NCBI GenBank assembly: GCA_026391835.1
Contig: JAPLDF010000047.1
Coordinates: forward strand, 1 to 64,000
Direction of reading: 5' to 3'
DNA length: 64,000 nt
Origin: Bacteroidota bacterium
Lineage (GTDB): Bacteria > Bacteroidota > Bacteroidia > Bacteroidales > FEN-979
The notes below the pieces were generated by a model, which was not told the origin of the DNA, searched no databases, and worked only from the letters and a program-made list of their open reading frames with translations. Within the stretch, counting starts at the first letter, position 1. Each line of letters starts with the position of its first letter. Both the position numbers and the translations under genes were made by a program. Below, in pieces: positions 8,322 through 16,851 of this stretch.

Positions 8322-9572
8322 ATGAAAAAACTTCAATTCTCTGTGCTCCTTTCCCTCTTCCTGGTCGGGAATTTTGCCTGCACCAAGCAGAAGGAGACCA
8401 CGTATGTGCCTTACGGCGGCGAGGCGATTCATGTCGGAGTCCTTCTCCCGCTGACAGGATCGGGAAATTCATCGGGGCAGTCGATGCAGGCATCCCTTGA
8501 ACTTGCCCGCCAGGATATTGCCGGCTATTTTGCATCTGCAGGAATAGCGGAAACGCTTGTGGTTGATATTGCGGATACCAGGACCGATACCGCTGAAGCC
8601 CTGAAACAGCTGAAATTGTTCTACGGAAAGGGAATACGCATGATCATCGGGCCCTACAGCAGCGCCGAGGTGGCCCATATTAAAAGTTTTGCCGACACCC
8701 ACGACATGCTGATCATCAGTCCTTCGAGTGTTGCGGTTTCGCTGGCCATCCCCGATGACAATATTTTCAGGTTTGTCTCCTCCGATGTGATCCAGGGAAA
8801 AGCGATGAGCAAGATGCTTACGGAAGACAAGATCAGGGTGATCGTCCCGCTTATCCGCGACGACCTCTGGGGACACGACCTTGTTGCGGCCACGGGCGCT
8901 GATTTTATTAAAAGCGGGGGGATGGTGCAGCCTTCCGTGAAATTCGATGCCGGCACGACCGATTTCAGCCATGTCCTGGATAAACTTGACACGGCAGTTG
9001 CAGCCGAACTGACACACCACAATCCAAACGAAGTGGCGGTATACATGCTCTCATTTGCCGAGGGAACGAAGATCATGGCCGAGGCGAAACAGCATTCCCA
9101 TCTCAACAATGTTTACTGGTACGGGGGCTCCGCCTTTGCGCTGAATGCCTCCATGCTGAGCGATACAAATGCCGCGCTTTTCTCCTATACGCACGGGTTG
9201 CCATGTCCTGCATTCGGGCTGGACGATGCGGCGAAAAACAGGTGGCTGCCTTTGAGAGACCGGATTGAGCAACAGATCAGCCGGATTCCCGATGTATATG
9301 CGTTCACCGCATATGACGCCTTGTGGGTGCTGACCGATGCGTATCGTGCCGCCGGCAGGGATGCCTCCTTCGCAACGTTGAAGTATGTGTTTGTAAATGA
9401 AGCAGCCAGCTATTTTGGCGCATCCGGAAACACCCAACTGGATAAAAACGGAGACAGGGCTGTTGGAAACTATGATTTCTGGGCGGTGAAATCCGACTCA
9501 ACAGGTTACGGATGGAAACGGGTTGCCAGGTATAACTCCCTGTATGGCACCCTCACCCGTCTGACCGAATAA
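8322..9572 (+). CDS. Branched-chain amino-acid-type periplasmic binding lipoprotein
   Basis: 416 residues from ATG 8322 (an in-frame start at 8268 would lie inside the phosphatase gene and lacks the signal at its N terminus). The signal LLSLFLVGNFACTKQ predicts a lipoprotein. The mature protein opens with HVGVLLPLTGSGNSSGQSM and contains IIGPYSSAEV, typical of the Peripla_BP_6 / LivK type I fold. The gene starts 10 bases after the phosphatase gene. It is the second solute-binding protein in a locus with no transporter genes, which supports a sensing role. The ligand is unknown. Confidence 0.85.
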   Translation: MKKLQFSVLLSLFLVGNFACTKQKETTYVPYGGEAIHVGVLLPLTGSGNSSGQSMQASLELARQDIAGYFASAGIAETLVVDIADTRTDTAEALKQLKLFYGKGIRMIIGPYSSAEVAHIKSFADTHDMLIISPSSVAVSLAIPDDNIFRFVSSDVIQGKAMSKMLTEDKIRVIVPLIRDDLWGHDLVAATGADFIKSGGMVQPSVKFDAGTTDFSHVLDKLDTAVAAELTHHNPNEVAVYMLSFAEGTKIMAEAKQHSHLNNVYWYGGSAFALNASMLSDTNAALFSYTHGLPCPAFGLDDAAKNRWLPLRDRIEQQISRIPDVYAFTAYDALWVLTDAYRAAGRDASFATLKYVFVNEAASYFGASGNTQLDKNGDRAVGNYDFWAVKSDSTGYGWKRVARYNSLYGTLTRLTE

Positions 9573-9594
9573 ATACCGGTGGATTGCCTAATGT

Positions 9595-10071
9595 TTATAG
9601 TCGTTTGACGAAAAAAACCTTTCCGTCTCCCTCTTTGTAAAAATCATCGATCCGGGCTTCCAGTGTATAGCCTATCCGGTCATAAAAATGCCGCGTCGGG
9701 GTGTATTTTTCCAGTGTGGAAGTTTCCGCGATCACGATCCTCCCCCCCATCTCCCGGATGGCGCGGTGCGTCTCTTCTATCAAAAGGTTGCCTATCCCTT
9801 TACCGCGGAAGTCGTTGTGGGTGGCGATCCAGTACAGGTCAAAACTCCCTTCGGTAGCCGCAATGGGGCCGAAACAGCTGTACGACACCGTCTTTCCATC
9901 CTCCTCTGCAAACAGGAAATGGTAGTCGCTCTGATCTCCCAGGTCAAGCCTGTCCTGCACCAGTTCCACTGCAACAGGCACTTCGAAATCGTAAAAAAAA
10001 CCGGAGGATATGATGATATCCCTTACAATTTCAACATCTTCGGGGCGAACCTCGTTACGAAACGTGATCAT
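9595..10071 (-). CDS. GNAT-family N-acetyltransferase
   Basis: 158 residues from the ATG giving MITFRNEVRPEDVE; a 12-codon upstream extension is possible but less likely. The acetyl-CoA site appears as NDFRGKGIGNLLIEE, and motif B as HFYDRIGYTLEARID. It is the last gene of the leftward kamA / ATP-grasp / ATP-grasp set, 60 bases after the second ligase. Known beta-lysine acetyltransferases (AblB) are paired with lysine 2,3-aminomutase but are longer, about 270 residues. Acetylation of a beta-lysine-derived product is therefore an attractive but unproven role. Confidence 0.8.
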   Translation of the reverse strand: MITFRNEVRPEDVEIVRDIIISSGFFYDFEVPVAVELVQDRLDLGDQSDYHFLFAEEDGKTVSYSCFGPIAATEGSFDLYWIATHNDFRGKGIGNLLIEETHRAIREMGGRIVIAETSTLEKYTPTRHFYDRIGYTLEARIDDFYKEGDGKVFFVKRL

Positions 10072-10131
10072 ATTCTGACTTTTAATACTATTAACTTGTT
10101 GTATCAATTTCCCCCTGGAGGGGTGTTCGGG

Positions 10132-11103
10132 CTACCTGGTCGCATCCTCCAGTACCCTTGCGACGACCTCTTCGAACGTCAGCCCTTTCTTTTTGGAGGC
10201 AGCCATAAAGCCGCCCGATTCGGAGAGGCACGGGTTCAGGTTGATGTCGATGACCAGCGGAACGGATTTGTTTGTCACCCTGAAGTCGATCCGGACATAT
10301 CCTTTCAGTCCAAGCTCAATCCAGCATTTTTTACAGATGGCAACCAGCTGGTCTTTCAACTGGGCATCTTCCTTCCCCAGCCGGAACGTCCTCCGGGTAT
10401 GGGAATACTCGAACGATTTGTCGTCCCATTTTGACTTATAGCCCATCATCCGGGGTTTGCCTTCCGGGTAATCATGGAAAGTCATCTCGGCCAGCGGAAG
10501 CACCTCGGGGCCGTCGGCGCCGTAAAGGATTGAAATGTTAAACTCCCGGCCTTCGATGAACTCCTCTATAAAATAGTGCTGCCGGCTTTTGTTCATGATC
10601 CGGCTGATGAAGCCGGTATCGGAGCCAGTGAAGACACAATCCTCGTCAAGTTCAAGCGACCCCTCTTCCCATATCGGCTTGATGATGTATTTTTTATCCG
10701 GCCTGAGCTTATGGCATTCATCGAGGGTAAAGCCCCGGGGGGTTTTTACGCCGATGGCATTCAGTTCTTTCTTGGCAAGATACTTATTGGAACATTGAAA
10801 CATGGGGATCAGCGGGGAACCGGTATAGGGTATCCGCACAAAATTCAGCACCGAATTCGCCAGGAAGGTGAACTCGCCCTTGTTCCCGATGGTTTCGGCA
10901 AGGTTGAATATGATGTCGGGTCTGGCGCGCTGTATGCTGCTGATGGCTGCTTTTAAATTCAGGTCTATCTGCAGGCAGGCTATATCATAGCCCAGGTTCT
11001 GCAGGGCAACGGTAACGAGGTTGACCTGTTCGATCACATCAGCCTCGTCATCTTTGGGTGTTTTAGATAATTTGTTATAAAGTATCAGGACTGTTTTTTT
11101 CAT
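10132..11103 (-). CDS. ATP-grasp ligase, D-Ala-D-Ala ligase-like (second of two)
   Basis: 323 residues from MKKTVLILYN, with the ATG 16 bases after the upstream ligase gene. The N-terminal Ddl-like domain includes ARPDIIFNLAETIGNKGEF. The ATP-grasp core has KKYIIKPIWEEGSLELDED and FIEEFIEGREFNISI. The metal-binding end reads YVRIDFRVTN and VIDINLNPCLSESGGF; the usual EIN of Ddl is DIN here. It is not the cell-wall Ddl by context, because it sits beside a lysine 2,3-aminomutase and a second ligase. Likely reaction: ATP-dependent formation of an amide bond between an amino acid and a carboxylate. The substrates are unknown. Confidence 0.8.
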   Translation of the reverse strand: MKKTVLILYNKLSKTPKDDEADVIEQVNLVTVALQNLGYDIACLQIDLNLKAAISSIQRARPDIIFNLAETIGNKGEFTFLANSVLNFVRIPYTGSPLIPMFQCSNKYLAKKELNAIGVKTPRGFTLDECHKLRPDKKYIIKPIWEEGSLELDEDCVFTGSDTGFISRIMNKSRQHYFIEEFIEGREFNISILYGADGPEVLPLAEMTFHDYPEGKPRMMGYKSKWDDKSFEYSHTRRTFRLGKEDAQLKDQLVAICKKCWIELGLKGYVRIDFRVTNKSVPLVIDINLNPCLSESGGFMAASKKKGLTFEEVVARVLEDATR

Positions 11104-11119
11104 TTTCGGGAAATTCTTT

Positions 11120-12100
11120 TTACAGTAGTCCGGTGCGTTTCCTGGCAGAAAGCATGATCTCACCGATGATCCGTTCGAAATCATAACCATGCATGTAAGC
11201 CAGGATTGGCAAATCGGAATGAACCTTGTCGAGGCCGGCCAACGGGTTTACCTCGATGAAATTTGGCGTGCCGAACCGGTCAACCCGGATATCAACCCTG
11301 CCCCCATCGCGGCAGCCCAGGACCTGCCAGGTTTTCAACGCAAGCGCCACGCACTTTTCGGCGATCTCCGGCCCGGGGATCGTATATTCAACCGCCTTCA
11401 GGTAATCGGATTTCGTTTCGTACGAGTAAATACTTTTTGCATCCTCCTTTTTATAAAGAATCTCCATGATGCCGACGGAGTAGCCCTCACGGCCGGTTCC
11501 GAGGATGCCGACGGTGAATTCACGCCCGGGCAGGAACTCCTCCACCAGCAACCCTGAAGGGTAACGCACAAGGAGTTCACTGCATATGCTGTTCAGCTCC
11601 CCTGGGTTGTTTACTTTCGACAAGGAGTTGATTCCCTTGCCGGTGCCTTCGGCATTCGGTTTCACAAACAGGGGATACTGCAAACCGACCGTTGCACAGT
11701 CGGCCATGTTTTCGATGATGACAAAAGCCGGGGTGGGAATTCCGTAATCCCGCACGACCCGCTTGGTCATTCCCTTGTGCAGGGTCAATGACAGGACAAG
11801 CGGATCCGAAAATGTATATGGAATCCGGTATACGTCGAGCAAAGCCGGGACCTGGGCTTCGCGCCCGATCCCGTGCATGCCTTCGCAGATGTTGAATACC
11901 ATGTCCCAGCGGTCGCCGCCTGCAAGGCGTTGAACCAGGTGCCTGACATGCCCGATGCGATCGGTTTGATAACCCAGTTGCAGGAGTGCCTGTTCAATGG
12001 CTTCAACGGTACTTTCACGGTCAAATTCCGCTGTTTCCTCTTCGCTGTAGCCTTCGTTCCGGTAATCTGACCGCAAATCGTACGTTAATCCTATGGTCAT
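11120..12100 (-). CDS. ATP-grasp ligase, D-Ala-D-Ala ligase-like (first of two)
   Basis: 326 residues. The Ddl-type N-terminal domain contains DMVFNICEGMHGIGREAQV, the Lys-rich ATP site is YPLFVKPNAEGTGKGI, the B-strand is VEEFLPGREFTVGILG, and the Mg-binding residues lie in RVDIRVDR and NFIEVNPLAGL. It starts three bases after the kamA gene and precedes the other ligase by 16 bases, so all three are one operon. Two different Ddl-like enzymes in a row suggest two successive peptide-bond steps, or a heteromeric ligase, acting on a product of the aminomutase. This pathway assignment is inference. Confidence 0.8.
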   Translation of the reverse strand: MTIGLTYDLRSDYRNEGYSEEETAEFDRESTVEAIEQALLQLGYQTDRIGHVRHLVQRLAGGDRWDMVFNICEGMHGIGREAQVPALLDVYRIPYTFSDPLVLSLTLHKGMTKRVVRDYGIPTPAFVIIENMADCATVGLQYPLFVKPNAEGTGKGINSLSKVNNPGELNSICSELLVRYPSGLLVEEFLPGREFTVGILGTGREGYSVGIMEILYKKEDAKSIYSYETKSDYLKAVEYTIPGPEIAEKCVALALKTWQVLGCRDGGRVDIRVDRFGTPNFIEVNPLAGLDKVHSDLPILAYMHGYDFERIIGEIMLSARKRTGLL

Positions 12101-12103
12101 ATG

Positions 12104-13375
12104 TTATTGGGTAAAATCGGGGTATCGGAATACCTTCTCTTCATAATTTTTCAAAAGCACGTAATCATCTTCACGGCCGACAAAATAGTCGGGTAGCAGG
12201 GGGATCTTGCCACCACCCCCGGGAGCATCGACAACATACGTCGGAACGGCGTATCCGCTTGTATGTCCGCGCAGGCCCCGGATGATCTCGAGCCCTTTAG
12301 CGATGGTGGTGCGAAAATGCCCCGTTCCTACCACCGGGTCGCACTGATACAGGTAATACGGGCGCACCCTGATCTTCAGCAAAGCGTGCATGAGGTTTTT
12401 CATCACCTCCACATCATCATTGATCCCTTTCAGCAGAACGGTCTGGCTGCCCAGCGGAATGCCTGCGTTGGCAAGCCTTTCGCAGGCTTCTTTGACCTCC
12501 ACGGTTATCTCGTCTGCATGGGTGAAATGAATGCTCATGAACAGCGGGTGATACTTTTTGAGCATGTTCACCAGTGGCCGGGTAATGCGCTGGGGCAGTA
12601 CTGCGGGAACTTTGGTGCCGATCCGGATGATCTCCACGTGCGGAATGCTCCGCAACCGTGAAAGCAGGTATTCAACGTGTAAATCGGGCATCGTGAGCGG
12701 ATCGCCGCCCGAAACCAGGACATCGCGAACCTCCGTGTGCTGTTCAATATAATTCAGCCCGGCCTCCCAGGATTTGACCCCGATATGACATTTGTTTTTT
12801 GCCACCATTCGGGTCCGGGTACAATAACGGCAATAGGTTGAACAAAAACCAGTCACCAGGAACAAAACCCTGTCAGGATATCGGTGTACGATATTCGGCA
12901 CGGGACTGTCATGTTCTTCCGACAGGGGATCTGATGCCTCGCCGGCATGCAGCAGGAACTCGTCGAACACGGGAACTACGCTTTTCCGCAACGCCTGTTC
13001 AGGATTGTCAGGATCCAGGAGGCTCAGGTAATATGGCGAAATCCTCAGGGGCAATGATTGGCCGCTGGCGCCGTCGGGCTTTACCTCATTGTCGGTAAGC
13101 CTGATAAACCGGGCAAGCTGGGATATGGACCGGGCACTGTTCTTGATTTGCCAGTGCCAGCTGTTCCAGTCTTTGACCGTGGCTTCGGGGAAGTAGGTTT
13201 GCAGAAAAGACAGTGAACGATCGCTGATAGCGGTCTTGTCGCGATCAACACGTGATTTTAGATATTCGTCGAGGAGGGATGCTTCGTCTATGAAGGTGGG
13301 CTGACTTGGGGGTTCTTCTTCTTCTGATAATTCTATTGATGGGATAACCAGTTTTTCTGAAGGGTTCTTTTCCAT
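12104..13375 (-). CDS. kamA: Lysine 2,3-aminomutase family radical SAM enzyme
   Basis: 423 residues. The radical SAM cluster motif is Cys178-x3-Cys182-x2-Cys185 (GFCSTYCRYCTRTRM). PLP is bound by Lys390 in APGGGGK. The two Asp residues that hold the substrate lysine side amino group in clostridial lysine 2,3-aminomutase are present (Asp346 in YQCDP, Asp383 in VVDAP), which argues for lysine or a close analogue. The reaction is L-lysine to L-beta-lysine using SAM, a [4Fe-4S] cluster and PLP. It has an acidic N-terminal extension of about 40 residues. It heads an operon with two ATP-grasp ligases and an acetyltransferase. A GTTAAATTTAAC palindrome lies 23 bases upstream. Confidence 0.9.
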   Translation of the reverse strand: MEKNPSEKLVIPSIELSEEEEPPSQPTFIDEASLLDEYLKSRVDRDKTAISDRSLSFLQTYFPEATVKDWNSWHWQIKNSARSISQLARFIRLTDNEVKPDGASGQSLPLRISPYYLSLLDPDNPEQALRKSVVPVFDEFLLHAGEASDPLSEEHDSPVPNIVHRYPDRVLFLVTGFCSTYCRYCTRTRMVAKNKCHIGVKSWEAGLNYIEQHTEVRDVLVSGGDPLTMPDLHVEYLLSRLRSIPHVEIIRIGTKVPAVLPQRITRPLVNMLKKYHPLFMSIHFTHADEITVEVKEACERLANAGIPLGSQTVLLKGINDDVEVMKNLMHALLKIRVRPYYLYQCDPVVGTGHFRTTIAKGLEIIRGLRGHTSGYAVPTYVVDAPGGGGKIPLLPDYFVGREDDYVLLKNYEEKVFRYPDFTQ

Positions 13376-13397
13376 TTTAGTATTTCTCGGTTTGGAG

Positions 13398-13409
13398 GTT
13401 AAATTTAAC
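13398..13409. promoter_or_regulatory. 12-bp palindrome upstream of kamA
   Basis: GTTAAATTTAAC is a perfect palindrome 23 bases before the kamA start. Its half-site GTTAAA is the same as in the palindrome upstream of the SQR-like gene (25916-25935), though there the halves are two bases apart. Possible operator. Confidence 0.3.
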
Positions 13410-13526
13410 GATGCCCTCTACCTGTATAATGAATGTTTAATTGTTTATAAATCAATTTATTATATGTCGAAATAGAGATCATCACGAATAGTAAAAATAC
13501 AACTGCAAATAGGGCACAAATTTATG

Positions 13527-13534
13527 TACTTTTG
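13527..13534 (+). promoter_or_regulatory. -7 promoter box for the alpha/beta hydrolase
   Basis: TACTTTTG matches TAnnTTTG and lies 53 bases before the ATG at 13588, in the otherwise AT-rich divergent gap between kamA and the hydrolase. Confidence 0.5.
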
Positions 13535-13587
13535 ACACCATCAAACGATTATTTTTCAACAAAATTATGTTAATAAATCACGCCTGA

Positions 13588-14358
13588 ATGAAGTTGTTTT
13601 GCCGTCGTTTTGGAACAGGTCAGCCTGTCGTAATATTGCATGGATTGTTTGGCCTTTCCGACAACTGGGTAAGCTTTGGGCGCCAGCTGGGTGACCACTA
13701 TTCAGTGTACATCCCCGACCTGCGGAATCATGGCCAATCGCCTCACAGCAAGGTGTTTGATTTCCCATCCCTGGAGGATGACCTTGTTGAACTGGTGGAA
13801 GAAAATGAACTTGAAAGCATTTTCCTGGTCGGCCACTCCCTGGGTGGCAAAACAGCCATGTTTTTCGCACTTCATCACCCCGCACTTGTTAAAAAGCTGG
13901 TCGTTGTCGACATTTCTCTACGCAAGTCGCCACCCAACCGCGAACATCAGCTCTTGCTCAACGCGATGATGGCGGTTGATTTTGGTGCGGCAACGTCGAG
14001 AAGTGATGTGGACAAACAACTGCACGCAACGGTAAAAAGTTCCAAACTCCGGCAATTCCTCCTGAAGAACGTTTACTGGCGCGACCGTCATAGCCTCGGC
14101 TGGAGGCTCAACCTGCAGGCAATCAATGAAAACCTTTTATCTGTTTTTGAAGGGGTCAGTGTTCCGGGAAGCTATCCCGGGCCAACGCTGTTCATCCGCG
14201 GGGGGCTGTCAGATTATGTCGCCGAAACCGACATCGGCGACCTGAAAATAAAATTCCCCGGGGCTGAGGTTAAAACCATTGCGAATGCTTCACACTGGGT
14301 TCACGCAGATGCTCCCGGGGAGTTTTACGATATTGTCAAAGATTTCCTGGACAGGTGA
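13588..14358 (+). CDS. Alpha/beta-fold hydrolase (YbfF-like esterase)
   Basis: 256 residues. The oxyanion motif is VVILHGLFGLSDNW, the nucleophile elbow is VGHSLGGK (Ser), the acid is probably the Asp in GGLSDYV, and the catalytic His is in NASHWVHADAP. Together with PDLRNHGQS this matches the YbfF/acyl-CoA-thioesterase-like esterase group. It is likely a cytosolic enzyme acting on small esters or thioesters; the substrate is not readable. It stands alone, divergent from kamA and convergent with the LiaF-like gene. Confidence 0.85.
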   Translation: MKLFCRRFGTGQPVVILHGLFGLSDNWVSFGRQLGDHYSVYIPDLRNHGQSPHSKVFDFPSLEDDLVELVEENELESIFLVGHSLGGKTAMFFALHHPALVKKLVVVDISLRKSPPNREHQLLLNAMMAVDFGAATSRSDVDKQLHATVKSSKLRQFLLKNVYWRDRHSLGWRLNLQAINENLLSVFEGVSVPGSYPGPTLFIRGGLSDYVAETDIGDLKIKFPGAEVKTIANASHWVHADAPGEFYDIVKDFLDR

Positions 14359-14365
14359 CACTTCG

Positions 14366-14391
14366 GGACACTTCGGCTGCGCTCAGTGTCC
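14366..14391. terminator. Hairpin between convergent genes
   Basis: GGACACT-N12-AGTGTCC forms a 7-bp stem in the 35-base gap between the hydrolase and the LiaF-like gene. The loop holds TTCGGCTGCGCTC, a word often seen in dispersed repeats of Bacteroidota. There is no T-run, so termination is uncertain. Confidence 0.4.
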
Positions 14392-14393
14392 GG

Positions 14394-15332
14394 TTAGTAC
14401 CGGTTGATCTCGATCTTGGAAATCGCCGTTTTGATGGTCAGGAAGATCTTGTTCCTGCCCGTGTTGAAGTTGTCGGTCTGATATATGCCATCCCCTTTTT
14501 TGGTAAACCCGTCAAACTCCTTGCTGATCATAAAAGATTCAGATTTGATCTGGCATCCCGACTCTTTGGGGATATCCACCTTGATGGATGAAGCCCCTGC
14601 ATTGAACGTCATGACGGTGAGGGGATTCCTGCTGCCGATCTTGATGTCGATGGACGAAGCCCCTGCATCAATATTCGTGGTATCGATCTTGTAATCCCTC
14701 AGATCCATCAGGATCTCGGCAGCGCCAATATCAAAGTCGAGATTCCAGGATGGCTTTTCGTTGAGCTTGATCTCAACCTTGTTTTCATTCACCGTGTGCC
14801 GCACGCCCGTTTTTTCCAGTGAAAGGTTGATCTGTTTGCGGCCGTTCTCGTTGGTTGTGGTGATGGAATAGTTCCCGATGTCGCCTGTCTTGTTGAATGT
14901 CAGGAAATCGGAAGTCCCGCCCTGCAGGTTAAAATTGCCTGCCGCAGCTTCGAGTTTCAATTCACCCCTGTTTGTCAGGGAATCGTAGGGAACACTCAGG
15001 TTCTGCGGTTGATAGTTGTAGGTTGAGGTGCTGTCTTCATCATCTTCCCAGTCCTTGTCGGAGAAACCACGGAAATTGTGAAAGTGGAACCACGACGACC
15101 GGTCGGCAATCCGGTTGAAAAAGATGACGGTGAGTGCGAGCACGGAAACAAGTGCGATGATCTTTATCCCGTCTTTTATTGGCAATATTGAGATTCCCCA
15201 AAGGATAAGGATCAGGGGCCAAAGGCTCCAGAGGGTGCGAAAACCAAACTCCAGTACCCCGAAATTGTTTAGCATAAACAGGATCCCGATGGCAATCAGG
15301 ATAAAAGCCCAAAATACATGACGATATTTCAT
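14394..15332 (-). CDS. LiaI/LiaF-like membrane protein with adhesin-like C-terminal domain
   Basis: 312 residues. Three to four hydrophobic segments in the first 80 residues (FWAFILIAIGILFMLNNFG and the following repeats) match the LiaI/LiaF-type transmembrane module. The remainder, about residues 120-312, is a Ser/Asn/Asp-rich beta-solenoid-like domain with repeated phrases (DIGAAEILMDL, NIDAGASSIDIKIG, FNAGASSIKVDI), as in LiaF/DUF4097-type proteins. It is encoded 12 bases after the PspC-domain gene and is probably co-transcribed. Such pairs respond to cell-envelope stress. No two-component system is adjacent. Confidence 0.75.
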   Translation of the reverse strand: MKYRHVFWAFILIAIGILFMLNNFGVLEFGFRTLWSLWPLILILWGISILPIKDGIKIIALVSVLALTVIFFNRIADRSSWFHFHNFRGFSDKDWEDDEDSTSTYNYQPQNLSVPYDSLTNRGELKLEAAAGNFNLQGGTSDFLTFNKTGDIGNYSITTTNENGRKQINLSLEKTGVRHTVNENKVEIKLNEKPSWNLDFDIGAAEILMDLRDYKIDTTNIDAGASSIDIKIGSRNPLTVMTFNAGASSIKVDIPKESGCQIKSESFMISKEFDGFTKKGDGIYQTDNFNTGRNKIFLTIKTAISKIEINRY

Positions 15333-15344
15333 TGGATATGGATG

Positions 15345-15872
15345 TTAGGATTGGTTTATATTGCGGTTTCTTTTTGTTATGGCATTTATGAGCAGTCCGG
15401 CGCCGATAACAATCAGGATAACCGGCCAGAGGTCTCCGAAATTGACCTGCGGGATCATTTCATCTGCCAGGAAGAGTGCGCCCAGGGTGATCAGCACCAG
15501 GCCACCGATGAGGCTGCCTTTGTTCCGTTCAATGGTTTGTGGTACCGGCGGCGGTGCTGAAAACCCTGGTTCGGCATTCCGGGTTTCTGAGGCAGACCCG
15601 TTCGGCTGGGTCGTAAAGTCGGGGGACCCGCTGTTTGGCTGCTGGAAATCCTGGGCTGGCTGGTTCACGGATGGCATGATCCTGACAGGATTTTCAGGCG
15701 TGACGATCCAGAGGACCAGGTAGATCAGGAACCCGCCGCCTCCTGCGAACGTAAGGACTACAAAGGCAAGTCGGATAAGCAGCGGATCCATTATAAAATA
15801 TTCGGCAAGGCCTCCTGCAACTCCGGCAAATTTGCGGTCAGTAAGGCTGCGGTAAAGTCGTTTCGGTTCCAT
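15345..15872 (-). CDS. PspC-domain envelope protein with LiaF-like second membrane module
   Basis: 175 residues. An N-terminal PspC domain (about residues 3-60) reads LYRSLTDRKFAGVAGGLAEY and then RLAFVVLTFAGGGGFLIYL. A Pro/Gln-rich linker (about 65-120) follows, and the C-terminal two-helix segment (GGLVLITLGALFLADEMIPQ) resembles the LiaI/LiaF module of the gene immediately downstream. PspC proteins sense or buffer inner-membrane stress. The shared module suggests that the two products interact. Confidence 0.82.
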   Translation of the reverse strand: MEPKRLYRSLTDRKFAGVAGGLAEYFIMDPLLIRLAFVVLTFAGGGGFLIYLVLWIVTPENPVRIMPSVNQPAQDFQQPNSGSPDFTTQPNGSASETRNAEPGFSAPPPVPQTIERNKGSLIGGLVLITLGALFLADEMIPQVNFGDLWPVILIVIGAGLLINAITKRNRNINQS

Positions 15873-15949
15873 GATATTGATTATTTAATTGAGTTCACGG
15901 TTTAGACGGCATCCGCATGAATTGGTTACACCCGGAAATCACCGCGGTC

Positions 15950-16783
15950 CTATCCGGCCAGTTCCTGTTTTTTCCGGTACATCCGTGAAGAGATGGCGAG
16001 ACTTAATTCAAACAAGGCATAGAGCGGAAATGCAACGATGACCTGGCTGAACACATCGGGACTGGGGGTGATGATGCCGGCGATGATCAGGATGCCGATC
16101 ATGGTATGCTTCCTGTATTTCCGAAGGTATTTGGGCGTAACGATGCCAATTTTGGTAAGGAACAGGACGAGTACCGGCAACTCAAACAAAAGCCCCATCA
16201 GCAGTGTCATCAGCGTGATGGAACTGACATAGGAAGTCAGTGCGATCTGGTTCGACACGGCAGCGCTCACGGCATATCCGCCAAGGAAATTGATCATCAG
16301 GGGGGCTACGATGAAATAACTGAAAAGGACACCTAGCAGGAACAATATTGTAATGATGGTAACAGCTCCCCTCGAGCTCCTGATCTCCTGCTCATTCAAT
16401 CCCGGTTTGACGAACCTCCACAATTCCCACAGGATATAGGGCAGGGCAATGATGAGCCCGGCCACCAGTGAAATATTCATGTGGGATGTAAACTGACCGG
16501 CAAGGTTGATGTTGATCAGCTGGAATTGTGACGGGTCTATGCAAAGTGACGGCATCGAAAGCCATTCACCCAGTTTGCAGAAAGCCCTGTATGTGATGAA
16601 AGTCTTTGACTTTGGGGCAAGGATAATATCATCGAATAAAACCTCCTTGAAGGCGAAGGCGGTTATCGACGTGACCAGGATGGCGATGATGATCCGCCAG
16701 AGTGTTCCGCGCAATTCATCGAGATGCTCCCAAAAAGTCATCTCCTTCTCCTCTTCCGGCTCTGCTGCGTATGATTGTTTCAT
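15950..16783 (-). CDS. tatC: Twin-arginine translocase subunit TatC
   Basis: 277 residues with six predicted membrane segments. The conserved TatC N-terminal motif is present as MTFWEHLDELRGTLWRI, and FVKPGLNEQE marks the characteristic loop after TM2. TatC is the receptor for twin-arginine signal peptides in the Sec-independent export pathway. There is no tatA or tatB in the window. About 35 extra residues between TM1 and TM2 (FITYRAFCKLGEWLSMPSLC region) are usual for Bacteroidota TatC. Confidence 0.95.
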   Translation of the reverse strand: MKQSYAAEPEEEKEMTFWEHLDELRGTLWRIIIAILVTSITAFAFKEVLFDDIILAPKSKTFITYRAFCKLGEWLSMPSLCIDPSQFQLININLAGQFTSHMNISLVAGLIIALPYILWELWRFVKPGLNEQEIRSSRGAVTIITILFLLGVLFSYFIVAPLMINFLGGYAVSAAVSNQIALTSYVSSITLMTLLMGLLFELPVLVLFLTKIGIVTPKYLRKYRKHTMIGILIIAGIITPSPDVFSQVIVAFPLYALFELSLAISSRMYRKKQELAG

Positions 16784-16803
16784 CCGTGGGATTTAATGAA
16801 AAG

Positions 16804-16811
16804 CAAAGGTA
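16804..16811 (-). promoter_or_regulatory. -7 promoter box for tatC
   Basis: TACCTTTG on the minus strand, 20 bases upstream of the tatC ATG, matches TAnnTTTG. It is divergent from the box at 16852-16859. Confidence 0.5.
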
Positions 16812-16851
16812 TAGATAAAAATTTTTCATCATAAGGTTTGTATAAAGGATT

